A stretch of 5,804 nt of DNA from Candidatus Uhrbacteria bacterium (GTDB lineage Bacteria > Patescibacteriota > Patescibacteriia > 2-12-FULL-60-25), in assembly GCA_023246325.1 (NCBI GenBank), contig JAHFIO010000062.1, positions 1 to 5,804 of the forward strand. The letters run 5' to 3'. Under the pieces are notes generated by a model that saw nothing but the letters and a program-made list of their open reading frames with translations, was not told the DNA's origin and did not search any database. Positions 1 through 4,817 of this stretch are shown here, in pieces; positions within the stretch are counted from its first letter, which is position 1; each line of letters starts with the position of its first letter. A program made the position numbers and the translations under genes.

Positions 1-552
1 ACAAGTAAGCAATTTGCTTTGCGGGCGGCGTTTGGATCGAAAGGTCAAAAACAGTTGACATGTGCTTTATATCAATTGCCAGAAAAGGAACATATGCGAA
101 TTTTGCAATTTGCGCCACAGGTTTTTTCTTCGAAAGAACATGAAAAAAAATGGCATCAACATTTTCGTGGCGCACAAGGTGTTACGCAATTAGCAAAAAC
201 ATTTCATCGATTGAATGTGCCCTGTATCCTGCCGACGTCATATGTTGATTCACATTATGGTATTGATTTATTTTGTGCGCATCCACTAGAAAAAGGAAAT
301 GTTTTGAGTTTGCAAGTCAAGTCTGTCTTTCGAACTTCTGGAGTATTGTCAGAAGATTGTAGTTTAGATGTTTTGCAAGATCTCGAAAAACGTCATACGA
401 AATTTAATCAGGTATATAAAATGAAATGCGTGCCATCCTATATGCATGTTTTACTTTCACGGAAGGCTCCGTATGCAACACAGTCTCATGACATGGAAGA
501 TCGCACGCAACGCTTTCTTCAAAATGTTTCCAACTCTCTCATACCTGCATGA
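1..552 (+). CDS. PD-(D/E)xK nuclease-like protein, 5' end cut by window
   Basis: The frame is open from base 1, so the true start may lie outside the window. Possible internal starts are TTG at 19 and ATG at 94; the latter has AAAAGGAA just upstream but at a short 3-5 base spacing. Counting from the TTG, residues 80-101 read as YGIDLF, a hydrophobic stretch, then LSLQVKS. This gives D83 and Q99-x-K101, the spacing of the D...(E/Q)xK core of PD-(D/E)xK nuclease-fold proteins. The part before it (GAQGV..LAKTFHRLNVPCILP, residues 51-72) looks like the helix-then-strand that precedes this core in many such proteins, although the usual glutamate of that helix is not evident. The family includes restriction, repair and homing nucleases; which activity this one has cannot be told. 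The gene ends in TGA inside an intrinsic terminator and faces the convergent lipoprotein gene. Nuclease-like fold is moderately likely; catalytic activity is unproven. Confidence 0.7.
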   Translation, partial: TSKQFALRAAFGSKGQKQLTCALYQLPEKEHMRILQFAPQVFSSKEHEKKWHQHFRGAQGVTQLAKTFHRLNVPCILPTSYVDSHYGIDLFCAHPLEKGNVLSLQVKSVFRTSGVLSEDCSLDVLQDLEKRHTKFNQVYKMKCVPSYMHVLLSRKAPYATQSHDMEDRTQRFLQNVSNSLIPA

Positions 553-564
553 GAGATTTTTTTT
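535..564 (+). terminator. Intrinsic terminator of the left-edge gene
   Basis: An 8-bp perfect stem, TCTCTCAT (535-542) with ATGAGAGA (549-556), has a 6-base loop and is followed by eight T (557-564). The stop codon TGA (550-552) lies in the descending arm, so the end of the coding sequence doubles as the terminator. Confidence 0.85.
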
Positions 565-570
565 ATGTAT

Positions 571-594
571 AAAAAAATCCGGATAATCCGGGTA
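571..594 (-). terminator. Intrinsic terminator of the tRNA/lipoprotein unit
   Basis: Read on the minus strand, CCGGA and TCCGG form a 5-bp GC-rich stem with a TTA loop, followed by ATTTTTTT (the A run at 571-577 on the plus strand). It lies about 20 bases past the stop codon of the minus-strand lipoprotein gene and seven bases beyond the T run of the opposing plus-strand terminator. The two form a back-to-back pair between convergent genes. Confidence 0.7.
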
Positions 595-614
595 CTATAT
601 AAAATGAAAGACTA

Positions 615-920
615 TTATTGAACGTGTATTGTATCGCCTATGGATGTGGAGTTATAAAATATTTCTGTTACGTACACATCACGTTTAATGACATACTTTT
701 CTACTTTGCCTTTTATGGTGAGTTTATATGTTGCAGGATGAAATTGCGAACTTGAAGTAGTTTGATGAATGGACCCTGTATACCACCAATAATAATCTGG
801 CTCGATCCATGCTGGATTATAATATTTTGCAATCACGACTCCTTCTTTTAGAGAGTCGGGTGGTGGTGCGCATGCAATGATAGAGAAAAGGAACAGTATG
901 CGTATGATGTATCGAATCAT
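615..920 (-). CDS. Small predicted lipoprotein, function unknown
   Basis: This 101-aa protein starts with a charged/hydrophobic signal, MIRYIIRILFLFSIIAC, whose IIAC at residues 14-17 fits a lipobox with Cys17 as the lipidated residue. The mature part would be about 85 residues on the outer face of the cytoplasmic membrane. The start at 920 is chosen because AAGGAG (927-932/933 on the plus-strand numbering) sits 7 bases upstream and the signal peptide begins exactly there. A longer reading back to 1049 would translate the tRNA gene and is rejected. The mature part is rich in Tyr and Trp (YYWWY) and ends with VYVTEIFYNSTSIGDTIHV, which looks like a small beta-rich domain; I do not recognise a named family. 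It lies 48 bp downstream of tRNA-Leu on the same strand, may be co-transcribed with it, and is followed by a terminator at 571-594. Confidence 0.8.
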   Translation of the reverse strand: MIRYIIRILFLFSIIACAPPPDSLKEGVVIAKYYNPAWIEPDYYWWYTGSIHQTTSSSQFHPATYKLTIKGKVEKYVIKRDVYVTEIFYNSTSIGDTIHVQ

Positions 921-968
921 GTAGCGACTCCTTCGTGTATGTGAATGTTCGTATTGTATGTGTTTTAG

Positions 969-1055
969 TGGTGGGCGAGGAGAGAATCGAACTCTCAAGA
1001 TCTTGCGATCGCGGGATTTTGAGTCCCGTGCGTCTACCAATTCCGCCACTCGCCC
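969..1055 (-). tRNA. tRNA-Leu (anticodon CAA)
   Basis: On the minus strand the acceptor stem GGGCGAG (1049-1055) pairs with CTCGCCC (973-979), followed by discriminator A and an encoded CCA (969-971). The D-arm region contains the typical TGGCGGAATTGGTAGACGC. The anticodon arm is CGGGA-CTCAAAA-TCCCG, giving anticodon CAA, which reads UUG leucine codons. A long class II variable arm follows (GATC-GCAA-GATC), then the T arm GAGAG-TTCGATT-CTCTC. All stems pair perfectly, so the gene looks intact and functional. Length is 87 bases including CCA. Confidence 0.97.
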
Positions 1056-1150
1056 TCGCTCAACATTCCACTCTTCGTTTCGCGTCCGCTTTCAGCGTTC
1101 GCTCCACTTCGGTGGATGTCTCGCTCTTACTTTTTTCTGTGGAAAAAAGT
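1056..1150. repeat. Hairpin-dense segment upstream of tRNA-Leu
   Basis: This non-coding stretch is packed with short inverted repeats. TCCAC-TTCG-GTGGA (1103-1116) is a 5-bp stem with a TTCG tetraloop closed by C-G, favouring the plus strand. ACTTTTTTC (1129-1137) pairs with GAAAAAAGT (1142-1150) across a 4-base loop. Between them are CGCTTTCAGCG and AGCGTTCGCT. The 7-mer CTCGCTC occurs at 1055-1061 and 1120-1126. On the minus strand this would be the 5' leader of the tRNA transcript. No credible gene is seen here. Confidence 0.5.
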
Positions 1151-1196
1151 ATTCTGTCTTCACACGCTATTTAGTAGTACTGTATTTCTAGTGTAT

Positions 1197-1225
1197 ATAT
1201 TGCATTTTTGTTAAGGATATGTCAA
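1197..1225 (-). promoter_or_regulatory. Candidate promoter for tRNA-Leu and the lipoprotein gene
   Basis: The minus strand has a perfect -35 box TTGACA (plus strand 1220-1225), a 17-base spacer and a weak -10, CAATAT (1197-1202), next to further TATATA sequence. Transcription would begin near 1190 and give a leader of roughly 135 bases before the mature tRNA. The -35 match is strong and the -10 is weak, so this is only a candidate. Confidence 0.4.
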
Positions 1226-1245
1226 TGTGGGCTTGTTCCTTAACA
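1209..1245. promoter_or_regulatory. 9-bp inverted repeat, possible operator
   Basis: TGTTAAGGA (1209-1217) and TCCTTAACA (1237-1245) are perfect inverted copies separated by 19 bases. One arm lies in the spacer of the candidate minus-strand promoter and the TTGACA box lies between the arms. No T run follows on either strand, so it is not a terminator. A dimeric protein-binding site or an RNA stem are both possible. Confidence 0.4.
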
Positions 1246-1250
1246 TATAA

Positions 1251-1317
1251 ACGGTGCGTCTGGGGTTCTGCTATACGGCAGGATGAGGGACAAACCATTT
1301 GGTGAAAGGTCACGGTC
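1251..1317 (+). promoter_or_regulatory. Structured leader of the 1318-2037 gene
   Basis: A possible -10 box, TATAAA (1246-1251), precedes this G-rich leader, but no good -35 is seen. Within it TTCTGC (1266-1271) can pair with GCAGGA (1278-1283, one G-T pair) around a 6-base loop. Just before the start codon, GTGA (1302-1305) and TCAC (1310-1313) enclose AAGG, the core of the ribosome site GAAAGG (1304-1309). A competing hairpin ACCA-TT-TGGT (1294-1303) overlaps it. No known riboswitch class is recognised. Confidence 0.3.
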
Positions 1318-2037
1318 ATGAGCAAAAAAAATGCTTCTGCGATTGAAAGTGGTGCGGGTTATTTTCAAGGTTTTATTACAGCAATGATGGATATTGCGCG
1401 TGATAATAAAGTGCCATTTGAGGCGGTATATCGTTTGGCTAAACCAGAGGGGAGAGCCACACTCGCAAAAATGATTGGTGTCGCGAATGCGGATTATGAA
1501 CTTGTTCGTACTTCATCAGATGACAAGTCTGATGATAAATTCCTTCCACGAAATAAAATGAATTTCATGCATGCACCTCTACTCGCATCTGACGATATTC
1601 GAATTTGTGTTGATTATAATATGCCAACAAATAGAAAAACTTTAGAAAAAATGTTTTCTATTGGAGGCGTTAGTAGATTTTTTTATGAACATCACTTTAA
1701 CTGGGAGAAGGATAGTTCATTTTACATGTATACTACGATCCTAACTTCTCGCGATTTTCTCATCATGCATTTTAATCGAATGATCACGACTGAACATGCA
1801 ATTCTTGATATGAAAGAACGCGGATATCGTCCAGCAAATCATCTTGAAGCATATGCATTTCGAATAAAGTATCGTGAGTTGCAATTGAAATTTCCGCTTA
1901 TGGCACTTGGCTCATTTGTACAAAATGGTCGAGATAGGTACTTTGCCATGTTAAATAATTTTGATCAATTTCGTTTTGACATTGATTATCGCACAGAATG
2001 GAATAGTGAATTTAGATTCCTCTTCGTTCGCAAATAA
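1318..2037 (+). CDS. Uncharacterised protein of a probable Patescibacteria-type family
   Basis: The product is a 239-aa, apparently cytoplasmic protein with no signal peptide or membrane segment. The ATG at 1318 is supported by GAAAGG 8 bases upstream. Residues 14-55 look helical and include the pattern VPFEAVYRLAKPEGRATL, reminiscent of a small helical module. A charged linker follows (SSDDKSDDK, 66-74). The C-terminal part carries three recognisable blocks: GYRPANHLEA (169-178), FPLMALGS (192-199) and the final FRFLFVRK (232-239). From memory, this combination of blocks recurs in many paralogous proteins of CPR genomes whose function is unknown; I cannot verify this here. The gene is monocistronic: a structured leader lies upstream and a strong terminator follows eight bases after the stop codon. 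Confidence 0.85.
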   Translation: MSKKNASAIESGAGYFQGFITAMMDIARDNKVPFEAVYRLAKPEGRATLAKMIGVANADYELVRTSSDDKSDDKFLPRNKMNFMHAPLLASDDIRICVDYNMPTNRKTLEKMFSIGGVSRFFYEHHFNWEKDSSFYMYTTILTSRDFLIMHFNRMITTEHAILDMKERGYRPANHLEAYAFRIKYRELQLKFPLMALGSFVQNGRDRYFAMLNNFDQFRFDIDYRTEWNSEFRFLFVRK

Positions 2038-2045
2038 ATCTTTTT

Positions 2046-2073
2046 GACTCGTACTCCCTACGAGTCTTTTTTT
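2046..2073 (+). terminator. Intrinsic terminator after the 1318-2037 gene
   Basis: An 8-bp perfect stem, GACTCGTA (2046-2053) with TACGAGTC (2059-2066), has a CTCCC loop and is followed by seven T (2067-2073). It separates the upstream gene from the repeat region and parAB. Confidence 0.92.
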
Positions 2074-2078
2074 ATTTC

Positions 2079-2090
2079 GGTGCCTGGCAC
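2079..2090 (+). repeat. GGTGCCTGGCAC short palindrome (REP-like), copy 1
   Basis: GTGCC-T-GGCAC (2080-2090) is an 11-base perfect inverted repeat directly after the terminator. Its GGTGCCTG core recurs in inverse orientation at 5795-5802. Similar short palindromes are scattered between genes in many bacteria. Two partial copies do not prove a repeat family. Confidence 0.4.
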
Positions 2091-2175
2091 AAAAATGAAA
2101 TCCAATATTTGAGACCTTTAGAAAACGATGAGATGCGATAATTGAGACCGCTGAAAAAATATGAAATACGAAGCT
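2091..2175. repeat. Imperfect 33-bp tandem repeat, about 2.5 copies
   Basis: Blocks beginning TGAAATCC (2096), TGAGATGCG (2129) and TGAAATACG (2162) are exactly 33 bases apart. The first two end in ATTTGAGACC and AATTGAGACC and match at 17 of 21 positions (2096-2116 against 2129-2149). The third block is cut short by the left arm of the long hairpin. A-rich tracts precede each block. There are no spacers as in a CRISPR array. Confidence 0.6.
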
Positions 2176-2265
2176 CTGGAGCTCTGAACTGACGCAAACG
2201 TACTGAGTGGTACGTTGAGGAGGTTTAGAGCGAAGAGCGAGTAGTTCACTTTTTTCAGCGGTCTC
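2144..2265. repeat. 122-bp hairpin element with perfect 16-bp inverted ends
   Basis: GAGACCGCTGAAAAAA (2144-2159) is the exact reverse complement of 2250-2265. A second perfect inverted pair, AACGTAC (2197-2203) and GTACGTT (2210-2216), sits at the centre around a 6-base loop. Between them the arms still share blocks (TGAA.TAC, GCTCT, GCTCT, AAC) when one is read in reverse complement, so nearly the whole element can fold into one imperfect hairpin. No clear target-site duplication flanks it. It could be a small non-autonomous mobile element, a structured RNA, or a protein-binding region upstream of parA. Confidence 0.65.
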
Positions 2266-2303
2266 CCCACATCCTTGCATTACGTCCTGCATCAAGCGTA
2301 CAC

Positions 2304-2320
2304 TATGTCTATACTTATTT
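2304..2320 (+). promoter_or_regulatory. Candidate promoter for leaderless parA transcript
   Basis: TATACT (2310-2315) matches the -10 consensus in 5 of 6 positions and ends five bases before the parA ATG. A start of transcription 6-7 bases past the -10 would fall on or next to the ATG. There is no Shine-Dalgarno sequence, and the -35 region (around CTGCAT, 2287-2292) is poor. The same layout precedes the gene at 4818. Confidence 0.45.
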
Positions 2321-3100
2321 ATGGGAAGAATAATATCTATTGTAAATCAAAAAGGAGGAGTTGGAAAAACCACTACAACCATAAATGTTGGCGCGTATCT
2401 TGCTGAAGCGGGAAAATTTGTGTTGATTGTTGATTTGGATCCACAAGCAAATGCAACATCAGGATTAGGAATTGATCATCGGTCTATAGAACGTGGAACA
2501 TATGAAGCCATTTTGGGCGAAGTGCGCATGCGAGACATCGTTCAACATACGGCTCACGAAACTTTGCGTATCGCACCTGCTACAACTGCACTCGCAGGAT
2601 TAAATATTGATCTTGTTCCTTTAGAGCGACGCGAATATAAATTATACGATTCATTATTGGATATTCGAAATGATTATGATTATATTTTAATTGATTGTCC
2701 GCCAACATTAGGATTAATTACGTTAAATGGTATTGTAGCAGCAGATGAAATTTTAATTCCTGTACAAGCGGAATATTATGCATTGGAAGGTTTGAGTCAA
2801 TTATTAGAAACCGTGAAATTGGTGAAAGAAAGATTGCGTCCAGAGATAGATGTATTGGGCGCGGTATTAACTATGTATGATAAGCGCACGCGTTTGAGTG
2901 ATGACGTGATGCAAGAACTCTATAAATATTTTCCAAATAATATTTTTCGGTCTATTATTCCGCGTTCGGTACGATTGGCAGAGGCGCCAAGTTTTGGTCG
3001 TAGTATCGCCATGTTTGATGGTGGATCAAAAGGTGCGCAAGCGTATGCACGCTTAGCGCGAGAAATTTTAGAATCAGATGAAATAACGGTTCTCATATGA
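2321..3100 (+). CDS. parA: ParA/Soj-family chromosome-partitioning ATPase
   Basis: This 259-aa protein is a complete ParA/MinD-type ATPase of the short Soj type, with no N-terminal DNA-binding extension. The deviant Walker A motif KGGVGKTT is at residues 11-18, with signature Lys11 and P-loop Lys16. Walker A' VDLDPQAN is at 37-44 with Asp40. Walker B ILIDCPP is at 122-128 with Asp125. In this family ATP-bound dimers coat the nucleoid non-specifically and ParB stimulates hydrolysis, which moves ParB-parS complexes apart. IPRSVRLAEAPSFG (near 214-227) is the conserved C-terminal segment of Soj proteins. The ATG at 2321 places the usual few residues before the P-loop; it lacks a ribosome site. 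The stop overlaps the parB start (ATGA), indicating translational coupling. Confidence 0.97.
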   Translation: MGRIISIVNQKGGVGKTTTTINVGAYLAEAGKFVLIVDLDPQANATSGLGIDHRSIERGTYEAILGEVRMRDIVQHTAHETLRIAPATTALAGLNIDLVPLERREYKLYDSLLDIRNDYDYILIDCPPTLGLITLNGIVAADEILIPVQAEYYALEGLSQLLETVKLVKERLRPEIDVLGAVLTMYDKRTRLSDDVMQELYKYFPNNIFRSIIPRSVRLAEAPSFGRSIAMFDGGSKGAQAYARLAREILESDEITVLI

Positions 3101-3975
3101 TGATGGGAAAACAATCAGGATTGGGGAGAGGACTAGGGTCGCTCATACCTGCGCGACCTATTTCTGCTTTGCAGGATTCGCACATGGCTCATCCTGCCGA
3201 CAGTGGAATGTACATACAACAAATCCCCGTAGATCGCGTGTCACCAAATCCACATCAACCGCGCATGCATTTTGATCATGGGCAATTAGAAGATTTAATT
3301 TCATCGATTCAAATACATGGGGTGATGCAACCGATTGTGGTGACGGTCACTGATGGTGGATATGAATTGATTGCGGGTGAACGTCGTTTGCGCGCGTCGA
3401 AAATTGCAGGATTAGAAACGATTCCCGCCATAGTTCGTACAGCGACGGAACAACAAAAATTAGAATTAGCTTTGATTGAAAATATTCAGCGCGCGGAATT
3501 AAATGCCATTGAGGAAGCGCGTGCATATGTGCGATTGCAAAATGAATTTAATTTAACACAGGATGAAGTTGGGAGACGTGTAGGAAAATCTCGTCCACAA
3601 GTTGCGAATATTATTCGTTTATTGAATTTGCCGGAAGCAATTCAAAATGCATTAGCAGAAGGAAAAATAAATCAGTCGAATGCGCGGACATTATTATCAT
3701 TGTCTTCTGACGCAGAACGAATGGAATTATTTTCGCGCATGCTAGAAGGGAATTTTACGGTTCGACAGACCGAGGCGCGTATTCCTCGCGCATTTGGTGC
3801 ACGTACGCGAAAAGCTTTTGATCCAAATATCGCGAATATAGAAGATGCATTGCGTAAATCTTTGGGCGTGAAAGTGGTGGTGAAGCGTGAGTCAAATGGT
3901 GAAGGGGAAATTCGTATAACATTTTTGAATGAAGAGGATTTGAATGGGTTATTGGGGAAATTGACGGGTAATTAA
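3097..3975 (+). CDS. parB: ParB/Spo0J-family partition protein (CTPase, parS-binding)
   Basis: The 292-aa product shows the full domain order of chromosomal ParB. The N-terminal tail GLGRGLGSLIP (8-18) matches the conserved ParA-stimulating motif. The ParB/Srx-like N-domain (about 40-136) carries GERRLRAS (94-101) and ENIQRAELN (128-136), the nucleotide-binding signatures of ParB CTPases. A helix-turn-helix region follows (about 153-179, LTQDEVGRRVGKSRPQVANI), which reads parS. A charged stretch leads to a C-terminal dimerisation domain (about 245-292). In the family, CTP-bound dimers load at parS and slide along DNA. The start is ambiguous among ATGs at 3097, 3100 and 3103; 3097 gives the ATGA overlap with parA. 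There is no strong ribosome site, as expected for coupled translation. No parS-like 16-mer is seen in the window. Confidence 0.96.
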   Translation: MMMGKQSGLGRGLGSLIPARPISALQDSHMAHPADSGMYIQQIPVDRVSPNPHQPRMHFDHGQLEDLISSIQIHGVMQPIVVTVTDGGYELIAGERRLRASKIAGLETIPAIVRTATEQQKLELALIENIQRAELNAIEEARAYVRLQNEFNLTQDEVGRRVGKSRPQVANIIRLLNLPEAIQNALAEGKINQSNARTLLSLSSDAERMELFSRMLEGNFTVRQTEARIPRAFGARTRKAFDPNIANIEDALRKSLGVKVVVKRESNGEGEIRITFLNEEDLNGLLGKLTGN

Positions 3976-3989
3976 GGCGGGGGTATTAT

Positions 3990-4652
3990 GTGAGTATTAA
4001 AAAATTAATTTTTTATATGTCTGAAAAAAATAAATCTATTAATGAACAAATACCACGAGATACATCAAAAAAGCGATATCACATTGGAGTTAAACGTAAT
4101 CCAGATGGTAGTCTCGATTATTCATGCGCTGCCGAAGTGATAACCAATGAAAATAAAGGGAGTACACAACCCGAAAAAGTCATTGAATGTAACCCTGGAA
4201 GTGGAAAAAAAGTAGCGAATGATTTACTAAATCTTATACGTCAGAATAGAAACAATTCTTTTAATAAATCTACACCAGAAAATATCCGTAAAGTATTAAC
4301 AAGCAATGCAGAAAAATTTGAAAGGTTGCTTCATATTTTAACGCGATTTAATCAAAATGATATTTCTGCCGGAGAACTTGCTGATAATTTAGATAAGTTT
4401 AAAACCAAACTTTGGGATCTAATTGATGCACCGCCAGATATTGATGGTCGCCAAGTTTTAAAACCTACTCTTCCAGATGGAAGATATGATAATTCACCAG
4501 GTAAAGAATTAGTTTATGAAATGGATAGGGATTATTTAAAATTAAATAAAAAAATAAAAAAAGAAAATTTAAAAACACTTTTAAAAGATGTTGGTGATTT
4601 AGAGACAATATTGCTTAGAGAAAATCAAGTATTTGAAGAATCGAAAAAATAA
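3990..4652 (+). CDS. Uncharacterised hydrophilic protein downstream of parB
   Basis: A 220-aa protein of unknown function. The GTG at 3990 is preferred because AGGCGG (3975-3980) lies 9 bases upstream, overlapping the parB stop codon. The next Met (ATG at 4017, residue 10) has no ribosome site. The protein is Lys/Asn/Glu-rich with no signal peptide or convincing membrane segment. The first 70 residues look extended or loosely ordered (RNPDGSLDYS, 36-45). The rest is mainly helical, ending in a highly charged helix (about 176-220, KKIKKENLKTLLKDV) that could form a coiled coil. The 14-bp gap from parB implies co-transcription, so a role connected with partitioning, or with whatever ParB recruits, is possible but purely positional. 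I recognise no family. Confidence 0.8.
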   Translation: MSIKKLIFYMSEKNKSINEQIPRDTSKKRYHIGVKRNPDGSLDYSCAAEVITNENKGSTQPEKVIECNPGSGKKVANDLLNLIRQNRNNSFNKSTPENIRKVLTSNAEKFERLLHILTRFNQNDISAGELADNLDKFKTKLWDLIDAPPDIDGRQVLKPTLPDGRYDNSPGKELVYEMDRDYLKLNKKIKKENLKTLLKDVGDLETILLRENQVFEESKK

Positions 4653-4800
4653 TACTTTTTTTGTTTCTTAAGTTTCGGTACAACATTTCGTGTCCAAGAC
4701 AATAATCCAGAAGAAAACGATATACTAATGAAATTTTAGTTACGCAGAGTAAAATTATAAGCAAAGTTGCAATTCAAAGAAAAAAAGTCGTATTAATGAA
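4653..4800. other. Intergenic gap with no recognised feature
   Basis: This AT-rich stretch lies between two plus-strand genes. A weak A6/T7 pairing at 4644-4662 has no GC stem and is not a convincing terminator. TATACT at 4721-4726 has no matching -35 box. No RNA gene or substantial reading frame is seen. Confidence 0.5.
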
Positions 4801-4817
4801 TATGAATATAACATAAT
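4801..4817 (+). promoter_or_regulatory. Candidate promoter for leaderless transcript of the 4818 gene
   Basis: TATAAC (4807-4812) matches the -10 consensus in 5 of 6 positions and ends five bases before the ATG, the same distance as in parA. TATG precedes the box by two bases in both genes. There is no ribosome site and no clear -35. Confidence 0.4.

Noticed and set aside
615..1049. 144-aa minus-strand reading frame beginning at 1049
   Set aside because: Its first 43 residues translate the tRNA-Leu gene and the spacer after it; the supported start is at 920 with a ribosome site and signal peptide.
1136..1146. Possible DnaA box (TTTTCCACA on the minus strand)
   Set aside because: A single imperfect match inside an A/T hairpin, with no cluster of boxes, is not evidence for an origin despite nearby parAB.
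935..1191. Two overlapping plus-strand frames of 77-79 aa
   Set aside because: They run antisense through tRNA-Leu and the hairpin-rich segment and have no ribosome site or protein-like composition.
2091..2175. CRISPR array
   Set aside because: The repeats are tandem with diverged sequence and no unique spacers, and there are no cas genes.
1951..2295. 114-aa minus-strand frame over the end of the 1318 gene and the hairpin element
   Set aside because: It crosses a strong terminator and the inverted-repeat element and overlaps a better-supported gene; its sequence reflects the repeats.
2038..2320. parS site near parAB
   Set aside because: I looked for a TGTTTCACGTGAAACA-like palindrome across the window and found none; the repeats here have a different sequence.
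2920..3114. 64-aa minus-strand frame opposite the end of parA
   Set aside because: It lies wholly within conserved parA and the start of parB and is a shadow.
4055..4220. P-loop-like NPGSGKK in the 3990 gene product
   Set aside because: It lacks the GxxxxGK[ST] spacing and the surrounding strand-loop-helix pattern of a Walker A motif.
4644..4662. Terminator after the 3990 gene
   Set aside because: Only an A6/T6 pairing with no G-C pairs; too weak to call.
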